Origin: UBA11872 sp965198285
Lineage (GTDB): Bacteria > Chloroflexota > UBA11872
NCBI GenBank assembly: GCA_965198285.1
Contig: OZ240251.1
Span: forward strand, 1,860,001 to 1,924,000
Direction of reading: 5' to 3'
DNA length: 64,000 nucleotides
The stretch's first letter is position 1. The number at the start of each line of letters is the position of its first letter. Below are positions 26,180 through 35,334 of this stretch, piece after piece. Under the pieces are notes generated by a model that saw nothing but the letters and a program-made list of their open reading frames with translations, searched no databases and was not told the DNA's origin. The translations under genes and the position numbers were made by a program.

Positions 26180-27193
26180 TTAGACGAGAAGCATCTCGCT
26201 CCGCGCGCGGTCCGCTTGCAACCGCACGGTGAGGACCTCCAGCAACGAGTCCGCCAACTCGTCCTGATCCACGGGCGTCGCGGCTTGCACCTGGGCGGCC
26301 CACTTCGGTCGAACGGCCGACGCCCCCGACATCGCCCCGGCCACCGGGCCGCCCATGGCGCCGATGGAGTCGGCGTCCCGGCCAAAGTTCGCGGACATCA
26401 GCGCCAGTTCGTTCGGATCGCCGTCGGCCAGCAGCAGCAGGGCCAGGGCCACGGACGCCGACTCGCGCGGGTCCACCGCGTTGCTGTGGCCCTCTTCGGG
26501 TTGCTGCGGCCAGTCCCAGAGATGGTCGGCGTAGTACGCGGCTCGGAACGAGGCAAAGTCGGGGGACTTCCGGGCCAGGCTCACGGCTGTATCAATGGCC
26601 GCGGGCATGTCGCTTTCGACATCCAGGTTGCTGACGGCGGCCTGCACAACCGACTCGGGATCGGCGTTCGGATCGAAGGCCGCGGCGGTGGCGGCGGCCA
26701 TGGCCAGCGCGCCGTCCTGCGGCGAGCCGCGGTGGATCAGGCTGGTGACCTCATACGCTTCCAACACGGCCCGGCGCGGATCGCCCGCGTTGATGATGCC
26801 GATCGGCGAGATGCACATCGCCGTGCTATTGGAAATCATGTTGCCGATGCCGGCCTCGCGGGCTCTGACCCCGCCGATTGAAATCTTGTAAAAGGAACTG
26901 GCCACCGGCGGATAGAACTTGAACGGGTTCATGCGCTCGCGCCACACCTGCGCCCAGGCCGCCGCGTTGACGTTGCCGTTTGTGCGCCTGATGGCCTCGC
27001 AGAGCATGTGTTTCAGTGCCGAGTCGTCGGTCCCCGCGCCGGGCTGCAAGCCGCGGTGTTCCTTGAGGGTGGTGACCTCACCAAAGCGCTCCGCGATGAA
27101 CTCGTAGTGCAGCCCTTCCGTCGGACCGCCCATCGCGTCGCCCAGCAGCCCGCCCACCAGGCACCCCAGGATCTTGTCGCGCAAGTCAGTCAT
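26180..27193 (-). CDS. ADP-ribosylglycohydrolase family protein (full length)
   Basis: The 337-residue protein has the family fold markers: GCLVGGLLGDAMGGPTEGL at the N-terminus, the first metal-binding acidic cluster GTDDS, and the second, GRDADSIGAMGGPVAG, near the end. Members remove ADP-ribose from proteins or nucleotides using two Mg ions, or act on related ribosyl compounds. Paired with sugar-binding proteins and GH32 here, it may instead act on a nucleoside or glycoside, which is inference. It is the only complete copy of three. The start at 27193 follows GGAGACG. Confidence 0.88.
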   Translation of the reverse strand: MTDLRDKILGCLVGGLLGDAMGGPTEGLHYEFIAERFGEVTTLKEHRGLQPGAGTDDSALKHMLCEAIRRTNGNVNAAAWAQVWRERMNPFKFYPPVASSFYKISIGGVRAREAGIGNMISNSTAMCISPIGIINAGDPRRAVLEAYEVTSLIHRGSPQDGALAMAAATAAAFDPNADPESVVQAAVSNLDVESDMPAAIDTAVSLARKSPDFASFRAAYYADHLWDWPQQPEEGHSNAVDPRESASVALALLLLADGDPNELALMSANFGRDADSIGAMGGPVAGAMSGASAVRPKWAAQVQAATPVDQDELADSLLEVLTVRLQADRARSEMLLV

Positions 27194-27305
27194 GCTCGTC
27201 TCCGTACTGGCCCCTGCCTTGCCGCCCAAGCTACACGCCCGAGGGCGGGTCGCGCTCAGCCGTGGCTAAGCTCCTCTGGCGTCGCGCGAAGCTCCGATTC
27301 GGCAA

Positions 27306-28355
27306 GTGAAACGCCTGGACCTTGATGCGCTAACCGGCGACTACGGTCACCGATTGGGCCGGCTGACTGGCGCCCAGTTGCAGGCCGCCGTCGATCGGTT
27401 CGACCTCGGTGGGCTACGTGGCGCCGCGCCGATCCCGGGCGGGCAATTCGGTCAGAACGTTCACGTCACAACCGAATCGGGCGAGTGGATTCTGCGCGGC
27501 TGCCCCCACTACGACTGGCAGTTTCCCAGGGAGCGCTACTTTGCGCGCCAGATCGCCACCCGCTCGCGTATTCGCGCCCCCTGGCCTTACCTCATCGAAC
27601 CCAGCCGCGAGATCTTCGGCTGGAGCTACGCGCTAATGCCGTACCTGCCCGGCCTCCAACTCTCGGATCCAGCCGTCCGTGCGCGGCTAACTCCGGCTGA
27701 AGAGACAGCAATCGCTCGGGCGCTCGGCACCGGTCTCACAATGCTGCACGAGCTGACCTGGACCCATGCGGGCGCATACGCTCTCAAAGCGGACGACGTT
27801 GTGCCCTACGCAGTCGGCCACCGCGAGCGCGTCTTGGGCGAGATCGACGATCTGGTGGCCCAATGCGGCCGTCTCAACTCTCTGTCGGACTCAGATCTGC
27901 GCTGGCTCCGCCGGCTCGTCAAACACAACCAGACCGCGCTCGATGTGCCCTTCCAGCCGACCTTCGTCCATCACGACTTCACCACGTCCAACGTGGTCGT
28001 CAGTCGCGGTTCAACCGCTTGGACCCTTAGCGGCGTTTTCGACCTGATGGAGACCTACGTCGGCGACCCTGAAGAGGACCTTGTACGAGCGTTGTTCAAC
28101 TACATCTCGCGCCAGCCCGGGCTGGCCCGCGATTTCCTGCGCGCCTACGTAAGTCGCAAGCCGTTGCGCGAGGACGCGACAAGGCGACTTCGGTTGTACA
28201 TGCTGCGCGACTGCCTGCTCATCTGGGAGTTTGGCCATCGATTCGGCAAGGAATGGGTGGCAAGCTCACCCGACTTTCGGGAGTGGGCTGAGCCGCTGGT
28301 AGACCAAGACTTCACGGCAGTCGGCCGAAGCCCCTCAAATCAAGTTTGGGTGTAG
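27306..28355 (+). CDS. Aminoglycoside/choline kinase-like phosphotransferase
   Basis: The 349-residue protein has the APH fold: a nucleotide-binding N-lobe (GQNVHVTTESGEWILRG), the Brenner motif HHDFTTSNVVV (catalytic Asp and metal-binding Asn) and the metal-binding GVFDLMETYVGDPEEDL, in place of DFG-like D-x-E. A GTG start is used. The family phosphorylates antibiotics, sugars (fructosamine, homoserine) or choline. Low similarity to known resistance enzymes is expected, so I would not call this a resistance gene. Confidence 0.8.
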   Translation: MKRLDLDALTGDYGHRLGRLTGAQLQAAVDRFDLGGLRGAAPIPGGQFGQNVHVTTESGEWILRGCPHYDWQFPRERYFARQIATRSRIRAPWPYLIEPSREIFGWSYALMPYLPGLQLSDPAVRARLTPAEETAIARALGTGLTMLHELTWTHAGAYALKADDVVPYAVGHRERVLGEIDDLVAQCGRLNSLSDSDLRWLRRLVKHNQTALDVPFQPTFVHHDFTTSNVVVSRGSTAWTLSGVFDLMETYVGDPEEDLVRALFNYISRQPGLARDFLRAYVSRKPLREDATRRLRLYMLRDCLLIWEFGHRFGKEWVASSPDFREWAEPLVDQDFTAVGRSPSNQVWV

Positions 28356-28394
28356 AGTTCCGCACCGGAAGTACCCTCCCCGCTGGTCCGAAAA

Positions 28395-29243
28395 ATGCTC
28401 GACTTCACCCACTCCTTCATCACCTGGACCACCCATCCCAAGAAACCCCATCCGTATTACCGCTGGGATGGCGGTTTCGTCGGCGACCTTGGCGACGTCT
28501 ACCGCGTGCGAATGCAGGTCGACTCGACCATGGACATCGTCAATCCTTCTGGATCGTCGATCACCCACTACCTCAACTATCCCTGCCGCAGCGAGCTCAC
28601 CATTGCGACCGAGCAGTTCTTCATGATCCCCAGCGGCGAGTGGCGGGCGGTCTTTACACGCGAGCACGGCGTGCCGATCGCGCGGGGTCCGTCGGACGTC
28701 CCCGAGCCCGTCGCCCGCAGGCCGTGGCCCGAGCGCTACGCGGACATGGAATTCCGCCCCGTCACGCTCCCCGGCGCTGATCGTCTCCTGGACGGCCACG
28801 CCGTCAACGAAGCCACCCAGGCCGGGGCCGTCATCAACGGCCAGACCACCTACCGCGACAAGGCCACCGGACTCGATATTCGCATCGAGTTCCCCATCCG
28901 CCTCATGAACCTCCACCCCGACTCCGGCAAATTCCAACTCTGCTGCGGACCCGTCATCCTTCCCGACATGGCCACCTGGGACGGCGCAGGCGTCGACCGC
29001 GTCTTCCTGGCCGAGGTTGCCTTGAGCGAATTCGACTACGTCGAGTTCATCCTCCGCCGCGAAATCGAGCCGGCCGAAAGCGAAAAGGAATGGTTCCACC
29101 AGGTCCGCGGCCGCGACCGCCTCGAACTCTGGGACCCCGACAACCCACCGCCCACGCCGCTCAAGCTCCAGCGACCCCGCCCCCACGTCTACCACGAAAC
29201 CTGGGCGCTGGCCGCGGAGAACGTGGTGCTGCGAGCGCCCTAG
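28395..29243 (+). CDS. Hypothetical protein
   Basis: I do not recognise this 282-residue protein. It is soluble, rich in aromatic and acidic residues, begins FTHSFITWTTHPKKPHPYYR and has no signal peptide or metal motif that I can see. It follows the kinase-like gene by 39 bases on the same strand and may be co-transcribed. Codon use is typical of the window, which supports it being real. Confidence 0.7.
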   Translation: MLDFTHSFITWTTHPKKPHPYYRWDGGFVGDLGDVYRVRMQVDSTMDIVNPSGSSITHYLNYPCRSELTIATEQFFMIPSGEWRAVFTREHGVPIARGPSDVPEPVARRPWPERYADMEFRPVTLPGADRLLDGHAVNEATQAGAVINGQTTYRDKATGLDIRIEFPIRLMNLHPDSGKFQLCCGPVILPDMATWDGAGVDRVFLAEVALSEFDYVEFILRREIEPAESEKEWFHQVRGRDRLELWDPDNPPPTPLKLQRPRPHVYHETWALAAENVVLRAP

Positions 29244-29276
29244 CCCGATACCGCAGGGCCTGAGACAGTCCGAACC

Positions 29277-29489
29277 ATGATGGAACACGGTGGATATCGA
29301 GCCGCAATCAGATACGACGATGAGGCCGGTTTATTCCACGGCGAGGTGGTCGACACCCCTGACGTGATCACCTTCCAGGGCACGTCGATTGCGGAGCTGC
29401 GGAAGGCATTCAAGGACTCGGTGAACGAGTACCTGGAGGTCTGCGCCGAGCGAGGCCGCAATCCCGAAAAGGTGGCGTCGGCACTCTAG
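29277..29489 (+). CDS. HicB-like antitoxin family protein
   Basis: The 70-residue protein has a partial RNase-H-like HicB fold: YRAAIRYDDEAGLFHGEVVD then VITFQGTSIAELRKAFKDSV, and ends EVCAERGRNPEKVASAL. HicB proteins neutralise the HicA RNA-cutting toxin. No hicA-like gene (small, with a catalytic His) lies next to it, and there is no C-terminal DNA-binding domain, so it looks like an orphan. Confidence 0.85.
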   Translation: MMEHGGYRAAIRYDDEAGLFHGEVVDTPDVITFQGTSIAELRKAFKDSVNEYLEVCAERGRNPEKVASAL

Positions 29490-29535
29490 TCGTTCTGACT
29501 GCGAACCGGGCGGGCGATACGACGACCGTGCGGAG

Positions 29536-29937
29536 CTAACAGCAACCGTCGTCCACGTACGCGTCCGCCTCGATCTCCAGCACCGACTCGCCGCCAACCA
29601 GGCTCGTGCAGCCGATAAAGGCCGACACCGGCATGGTCTTCCCGAACGACTCCAGGTGCGCCCGCCCCACCGCCTCCGCGTCGCGGTCGATGTCGGTCAG
29701 GAACACCCGCGTCCGAACCACGTCATCCAGTGTTGCGCCCGCCTCGGCCAGCGCTTTCTCGATAATCCCGATCGCGTGCTTCGCCTGCGCATAGGCATCG
29801 CCCGGCGCGTCGGGATGCTCCGGCGGCAGCGGACCCGTCGTTCCGGCGATCCACACGTGCGGACCCACCCGAACCGCCCGCGAATACCCGATCACCGCCT
29901 CCGTCGGCTTGCCTGACGAGATGCACTGACGTTCCAT
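29536..29937 (-). CDS. RidA family protein (YjgF/UK114)
   Basis: The 133-residue protein shows RidA features: VIGYSRAVRVGPHVWIAGT, then DAYAQAKHAIGIIEKALAEA, DVVRTRVFLTDIDRD and a final VLEIEADAYV. RidA hydrolyses reactive enamines and imines from amino-acid metabolism. The key Arg of the active form (before E-E-A) is not obvious here: the end reads EIEADAYVDD, so it may belong to an Rid subgroup with another substrate. Confidence 0.85.
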   Translation of the reverse strand: MERQCISSGKPTEAVIGYSRAVRVGPHVWIAGTTGPLPPEHPDAPGDAYAQAKHAIGIIEKALAEAGATLDDVVRTRVFLTDIDRDAEAVGRAHLESFGKTMPVSAFIGCTSLVGGESVLEIEADAYVDDGCC

Positions 29938-30044
29938 GTCCGTCCTCCTGGAGATTCCGCTTCCGCGCATCGTGGCCGTCGATCCGTCCGGCGCGCAATC
30001 CGGGTCAGGCCGCGTTTCGTACTAATCCGGATCGACCGACCCCG

Positions 30045-31472
30045 CTACGTCAGCGAATACGCGTGCAACCGGGCGGCACCGTGAATGTGGAATCTCAGGC
30101 AAACCTGCCGCCGATCGCAGGCGCCGAGTTCCATGCCCTGCCAGGTAGCCCGCGCCCGCACGTTGTCGACCTCCAGCGGCACGCAGTCCTCGCGGCTGAA
30201 TCCCGGAATCACCTCGCCGGTTTTCGCGTCCAGCACGTCCATGTCCACCCAACTCCGACGCGCAATCACCTCCGCCACATTCACGGTCAAACGAGTATCC
30301 TGCCCGATCTCCAGCGCCGTAGTTTCAACTGACCCTGAAATCTCCCCATCGATCGTCTGCATGCACGTGAACCCATCCAGCCGCAGGGTCGCCAGGCCCA
30401 ACTGCGTCAGCCGAACTGATCCACTCTTCCCGGACCCGAACTCTTTGGGATAGTTGCGCGGCGGCCAGAGGCTCCAGTCCTCGCCCTGCCCGCTGTAGTA
30501 GATGTAGATGGTGTCGTCCTTGACGATTATGCGGTCGCCCACCACCAGGAATCCCGCGTCCCAGGCGCCCCGCTCGCCGCGCGGGACCAGCTTGTCGGTC
30601 AGGCAGACGCGCGTGAAGTGCTCGCCATCCGGGCTGATCGCCAGCCGCAGGTCCGCGGCGTACTGCCCGAAAACCCCAAGCCCGTTCGGCACATACCAAC
30701 CGAACTCGTAGACGGAAATCCACCCCTTGCCATACCGGTCCAGCGTCAGGAAGTGATTCTCCTGCTCCAGCCCGTCCTTGGGATCGAGAAACGGGTTGTC
30801 GGGACTGGGCGTGAACTTCTCGATGCTTGGCCCGTAGGCGATGAACTTGCCCCGGACCATACGTGGCCCCGGCTTCGCCGCCGGCACGCGCTCCTGCCAG
30901 ATCAGGATGTACCGGCGATCCGGGTCCGTGGCCTCCTCGTCCAGCGCCAGGACCACGATGTCCGGACCGTGCGCCAACGCCGGCAGGTCGACCTTCGGCC
31001 CCTTGGTCCAGTGAATGCCGTCCGGCGAATAGGCGGCGTGGGCCGGCTCGATCTTTTCCAGGTGCTTGGTGACCATCTTGAAGCGGCGGACCGGGTCGGG
31101 CTCCGTGGGATCGCGAATCACCGCCCCCAGCATGTCCCAACAGATGTTGTTGTCCTTGGATCCGTTGAACTCGTAGAGCCCCAGCTTCGGCTTGATCCAG
31201 CGGACGCCGTCCTCGCTGTATGCGTAGCCCATGCGCCGCCAGCGCAGGCGCTCCTGGTCCGCGCCGGTGTACCAGCACTTGAAAAGCCCGTCGTCGGGGT
31301 CATAGAGCACCGTCCGCACCGACCACACACTGGCTCGCACGGCGTCCCACTCATCCAGCCGCCCCACCGGAAGCACCGGATTCGCCGGATGCTTCGTGGC
31401 CTCGCACACCCGCTGCTCCAGGTTGTGCGCGGTGGCAACCTCGTCAAGGTCAAGAAACAGGTGCTTGCCCAT
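30045..31472 (-). CDS. Beta-propeller glycosidase-like protein (paralogue 1 of 7)
   Basis: The 475-residue protein has repeated propeller blades with W-Y-T-G and S-x-D-G-x-x-W motifs (FKCWYTGADQERLRWRRMGY, YAYSEDGVRWIKPKLGLYEF, YSPDGIHWTKG). A beta-sandwich-like C-terminal domain (FSREDCVPL, ending ARLHAYSLT) follows. The plan resembles five-bladed GH32/43/130-type glycosidases, but no canonical catalytic triad was verified. The acidic EQENHFLTL is conserved across the family in this window. No signal peptide. It is the most divergent of the group with the 41-46 kb trio. Function as a glycosidase is an inference. Confidence 0.75.
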   Translation of the reverse strand: MGKHLFLDLDEVATAHNLEQRVCEATKHPANPVLPVGRLDEWDAVRASVWSVRTVLYDPDDGLFKCWYTGADQERLRWRRMGYAYSEDGVRWIKPKLGLYEFNGSKDNNICWDMLGAVIRDPTEPDPVRRFKMVTKHLEKIEPAHAAYSPDGIHWTKGPKVDLPALAHGPDIVVLALDEEATDPDRRYILIWQERVPAAKPGPRMVRGKFIAYGPSIEKFTPSPDNPFLDPKDGLEQENHFLTLDRYGKGWISVYEFGWYVPNGLGVFGQYAADLRLAISPDGEHFTRVCLTDKLVPRGERGAWDAGFLVVGDRIIVKDDTIYIYYSGQGEDWSLWPPRNYPKEFGSGKSGSVRLTQLGLATLRLDGFTCMQTIDGEISGSVETTALEIGQDTRLTVNVAEVIARRSWVDMDVLDAKTGEVIPGFSREDCVPLEVDNVRARATWQGMELGACDRRQVCLRFHIHGAARLHAYSLT

Positions 31473-31508
31473 CTGACTGGACCTCCTCTAGCCCGGTTTG
31501 CCTTTAGG

Positions 31509-31718
31509 CTACGGCGCGGGCGTGGGCGTGGACTGGTACCCGGCGCAACTCACCGCGCTCACCCCGCCGCAGCGCTCCGGTGCGATAACCGAGTAATAGT
31601 CCTGGCGCACCAGCTTCTCGTCTCCGCCGCAGGCGGCAACAGCGATGCCAACCAGGACCACGGCAACCGCCACGCACACGCGAAGGTGCCTCAAGCTCGT
31701 CGTCTGATGGCCGGTCAT
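31509..31718 (-). CDS. Small lipoprotein
   Basis: The 69-residue protein has a basic leader, hydrophobic segment and lipobox (VGIAVAACGG), leaving about 40 residues with three cysteines and a Thr/Pro-rich tail. It is downstream of the propeller gene on the same strand. Unrelated in sequence to the micro-lipoprotein repeats. Function unknown. Confidence 0.65.
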   Translation of the reverse strand: MTGHQTTSLRHLRVCVAVAVVLVGIAVAACGGDEKLVRQDYYSVIAPERCGGVSAVSCAGYQSTPTPAP

Positions 31719-31914
31719 GGTTCGTGCGTTCTACGGCAAGCGCTGCCTGCATGAACCTAGCACGGGACGGGACGAGCTCTCGCTCCGGCTGCGTTCGACT
31801 CGACGCCACGCCGAGTAGACAGCCACCTGCTCCCGTTGCTCTCGCGGCACATGCTGCCGACAGCCCGACCCCAAGAGCGCCATAGGCAAAAGCCCGACCA
31901 TACCGGCTTGATTG

Positions 31915-32856
31915 TCAGATTGCTCGACCCGCGCAAAGAAGCGTGGCGGACTCACCCGCATGGCGCACGCAAGTACCTTCCAGTGGGCGGCCGTTTGGCA
32001 GAGTGCCATGAATATTCAGGCCAACCAGAGACTTAGCAGTGTCGGCTCCAGCCAAATGAACCCCAACGGTGTTATGCGTCCCGAAACTCGAAAAGCTCCA
32101 GGACGCGAGACCCGTGATCTCAAGTGGAAGACCTTCGCCTAGCTTTCCCAGTTCCTTCAGGGGCTGGGTGATCCGGCTGTCGCCAAGTAGCGGCAGGAAC
32201 ACAAGGTGATCAGTGATCTTTAGCATCCAGCATGTCAGGGGCGAGCTCACCAGTGAGATGTCCTTCAGGGCAACGTCGTCCGGAGCCCCGATGACGTACT
32301 CGCCGAGAGCGCTGTGCTTAAGCGGATCCATGAGACGCTCTCGAATGGGCGCAAGGGCACTGCCCCGGACATAGGAGTATCCGCCGTGCTGTCCTAGTAG
32401 GGCGAATGTGGCGAGGTACGCCGACTTCAGTGAAGACGCGGCAACAGCCTTGGCGTCAGGGATCCTAATAGACATGGTGAATGTCCGTGATTCGGAATTC
32501 TCCAAGTCCTGCCAATCTTTTGCCGAGAATCCCGCGAAGGGTGGACTAAGGGCCTTGCCTTCGCGAGACAGCATGAACGTGTCCCGCTTTCCGTGGATGT
32601 TCACAGTGACGCCAAACCGCTCCCGCGCGTTGATTGCGGCCGCCTGATCAATGCTCCTCCCGGCCTTTGAGTTGCAGTGCCCGCAGGTGAGACAACGCTC
32701 CCTGCCGCCAAGTGCCTTGATAGGAACGTGCTCCAGCGTGACCGTCCTGCCGGAGGATGCCTGCTGGCGAGTGAACCTCCTAAAGCAGATCGGACAGACG
32801 GTGTTTCCGCGGTCAAACAGGCGTAGCCGCCTGCGCCTGCCGGTTTTTCGGGACAT
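31915..32856 (-). CDS. HNH endonuclease domain protein
   Basis: The 313-residue protein begins with a compact HNH-like zinc domain: CPICFRRF, then TLEHVPIKALGG, LTCGHCNSKAGRSID. The C..C pairs and the EH of the nuclease are present; the last His of the classic H-N-H is replaced by a CNSKAG-type loop. The rest (about 240 residues) I do not recognise. The start at 32856 (MSRKTGRRRRLRLF) is preferred over an earlier in-frame one. It is a stand-alone gene and could be a defence or mobile-element nuclease. Confidence 0.75.
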   Translation of the reverse strand: MSRKTGRRRRLRLFDRGNTVCPICFRRFTRQQASSGRTVTLEHVPIKALGGRERCLTCGHCNSKAGRSIDQAAAINARERFGVTVNIHGKRDTFMLSREGKALSPPFAGFSAKDWQDLENSESRTFTMSIRIPDAKAVAASSLKSAYLATFALLGQHGGYSYVRGSALAPIRERLMDPLKHSALGEYVIGAPDDVALKDISLVSSPLTCWMLKITDHLVFLPLLGDSRITQPLKELGKLGEGLPLEITGLASWSFSSFGTHNTVGVHLAGADTAKSLVGLNIHGTLPNGRPLEGTCVRHAGESATLLCAGRAI

Positions 32857-33040
32857 GCGAGGAGATGACGGGCTGGTAGAGGATATTGGCCAGACTATCA
32901 AGGGCTTTGAGTAGAATCCTGCGGTGCTCCAAAGTCTGGTCTAGTTCACTGACTTAGGCCGCAAGGTCCGACCGGAGGACGCGAATTGGCGGCACTACGT
33001 GCGAAAATCAGAATCGAAGCCACCCCCGGATGCACTGCAC

Positions 33041-35302
33041 ATGACCGCCACCGCACCTGAATTGAACGTCGTTGGCACCAGCCCGATCCGCCATGACGGC
33101 GTGGACAAGGTCACCGGTCACGCGGTCTTCGGCGTGGACGTGCGTATTCCCGGCATGCTGCACGCGCAGGTCCTGCGCAGCCCCCACGCCCACGCGCGCA
33201 TCACCCGCATCGACGCCTCGCGAGCCGAGAACCTGCCAGGCGTCCTGGCCACGATGACTTCGGCCGACATGCCCATGGCGCCTGCTGAAGGCCCCCAGGC
33301 CTTCGGCAACGCCATCCGCCTCAAGGCCATGAACGTGATGGCGCGGGACAAGGCCCTCTACCACGGCCACGCCGTTGCGGCCGTGGCTGCAACCTCGCAC
33401 CATGTTGCGGCCGAGGCCGTGCGGTTGATCGACGTGGAATACGAGATCCTCGACGCAGTCCTGGATGCCAGATCCGCCGTCGCCCCCAACGCCCCCATCC
33501 TGCACCCGGACCTGCGAATGGAGACCGCCGGCGCCTTCGCCGACACCCCGGGCAACATCGCCAAGCACATCGTCCTCGAAGAGGGCGACATCCAGGCCGG
33601 CTTCGCTGCCGCCGACGTTGTCTTGGAGCGCGACTTCAGCACCTCCACCATCCATCAGGGCTACATCGAACCCCACAACGCCACCGCCTTCTGGCGCGCC
33701 GACGGCACCCTCGAACTCCACTGCAGCACCCAGGGTCACTTCGGCGTCCGCAACGAGATCAGCCAGATGCTTGGCATCCCGATCTCGAACATTCGCGTCG
33801 TTCCCGCCGAAATCGGCGGCGGCTTCGGCGGCAAGCTCACCAACTACGTGGCCCCGATCGCGGTCGTACTGGCCCGCAAGTCCGGTCGACCCGTCAAGAT
33901 CACCATGGACCGCACCGAGACCCTGCTCGGCACCGGCCCCGCCCCCGCCGCCTTCATCCGCGCCCGGATCGGTGCCACCTCTGACGGCGACCTCACCGCC
34001 GCCCAACTCGAAATGCACTTCGAGGCCGGTGCCTTTCCGGGCTCCTCGGTCGGCGGCGCGGCCAACTGCGGCTTGGCGCCCTACCGGCTCGAGAACTTCC
34101 GCGTCGACGGCTACGACGTCGTCGTCAACAAACCCAAGTCCCAGGCCTTCCGCGCGCCCGGCGCACCCCAGGCGGCCTTCGCCGTCGAGGGCCTGATCGA
34201 CGAATTGTGCGAGACCCTCGAAGTGGATCCCGTCGAGTTCCGCCTCCGCAACGCCTCCGGCGAAGGCGACCTGCGCCCCAACGGCACGCGCTTCAACGAC
34301 GTCGGCAACAGCGAGCAACTCCGCGTCGCCCGCACCACCAGCCACTACCAGTCGCCGGTGTCGCAGCAGAGCGGCCGCCTCTGCGGACGCGGCGTCGCTA
34401 GCGGCTTCTGGGGCAACGGCGGCGGTACCTCATCCGCCACCGCGCGCCTCAACGGCGACGGTTCCGTGACGCTCCTCGAGTCCTCCCCCGACATCGGCGG
34501 CACGCGCACGTCCATCGCAATGCAACTGGCCGAGACCCTGGGCATCGGTGCCGACCGCGTCCATCCCCGCATTCCCGACACCGACGCCATCGCCGAAGGC
34601 GGCAACGCCGCCGGCAGCCGCACCACCTTCGCCACCGGCTGGGCAGCCATTGAGGCCGCACGCGACCTGCAACACAAGATGCGCGACGCCCTGGCCGACA
34701 TCTGGGACGTGGCCGGAACATCGGTCCAGGTGTCGCCGGATAGGTTCGCCGCCAACGGCTCTTCAGTGGACTTCGCCGAGGCCGCCCGCCTGATCGTTCG
34801 CGAAGGCGAAGCCCCCGTCGGCGTCGCCACCACCACCCCAACCCTCCCCGGCCCCTCCTTCGCCACGCATATCGTGGACGTCGCGGTCGATCCGGAAACC
34901 GGCAAGGTGGACGTCCTCCGCTACACCGCCGTGCAGGACGTGGGCAAGGCCGTCTACCCGCCGTATGCCAGCGGCCAGATCGAGGGCGGCATCGCCCAGG
35001 GCATCGGCTGGGCCATCACCGAGGGCTACACCTACGACGACGCCGGCCGCATGACCAACACGTCGTTTCTCGACTACCGTATGCCCACTACGCTTGACGT
35101 CCCCAACCTGGAAATCGTCATGGTCGAGTACCCGAACCCCGGCCATCCCTACGGCGTGCGCGGCGTCGGCGAACTGCCGATCGTCCCGCCCCTGGCTGCC
35201 CTCGCCAACGCCATCCACAACGCCACCGGCGGCCGTATCCGCCATCTTCCGGCCTCGCCCGTGCGTGTGCTGGAAGCCGTAAACAGCTCAGCAAGCGCAT
35301 AG
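33041..35302 (+). CDS. Xanthine dehydrogenase/aldehyde oxidase family, molybdopterin-binding subunit
   Basis: The 753-residue large subunit of a molybdenum hydroxylase. Visible are RHDGVDKVTGHAVFGVD at the start, molybdopterin contacts GGGFGGKL and RAPGAPQAAFAVEGLIDEL, and the active-site Glu region GVRGVGELPIVPPLAAL. Such enzymes oxidise purines, aldehydes, CO or N-heterocycles. The iron-sulfur and FAD subunits, normally adjacent, are absent here. A GTG at 32999 would add 14 residues. An aldo/keto reductase follows at 32 bases, probably in the same operon. Confidence 0.92.
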   Translation: MTATAPELNVVGTSPIRHDGVDKVTGHAVFGVDVRIPGMLHAQVLRSPHAHARITRIDASRAENLPGVLATMTSADMPMAPAEGPQAFGNAIRLKAMNVMARDKALYHGHAVAAVAATSHHVAAEAVRLIDVEYEILDAVLDARSAVAPNAPILHPDLRMETAGAFADTPGNIAKHIVLEEGDIQAGFAAADVVLERDFSTSTIHQGYIEPHNATAFWRADGTLELHCSTQGHFGVRNEISQMLGIPISNIRVVPAEIGGGFGGKLTNYVAPIAVVLARKSGRPVKITMDRTETLLGTGPAPAAFIRARIGATSDGDLTAAQLEMHFEAGAFPGSSVGGAANCGLAPYRLENFRVDGYDVVVNKPKSQAFRAPGAPQAAFAVEGLIDELCETLEVDPVEFRLRNASGEGDLRPNGTRFNDVGNSEQLRVARTTSHYQSPVSQQSGRLCGRGVASGFWGNGGGTSSATARLNGDGSVTLLESSPDIGGTRTSIAMQLAETLGIGADRVHPRIPDTDAIAEGGNAAGSRTTFATGWAAIEAARDLQHKMRDALADIWDVAGTSVQVSPDRFAANGSSVDFAEAARLIVREGEAPVGVATTTPTLPGPSFATHIVDVAVDPETGKVDVLRYTAVQDVGKAVYPPYASGQIEGGIAQGIGWAITEGYTYDDAGRMTNTSFLDYRMPTTLDVPNLEIVMVEYPNPGHPYGVRGVGELPIVPPLAALANAIHNATGGRIRHLPASPVRVLEAVNSSASA

Positions 35303-35334
35303 CGCGCAGACCGACCCTCACGGAGGACCGACCA

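Noticed and set aside
33008..34345. 445-codon minus-strand frame opposite the molybdenum hydroxylase gene
   Set aside because: Gly/Val/Asp-rich shadow of a GC-rich gene; no motif or ribosome site.
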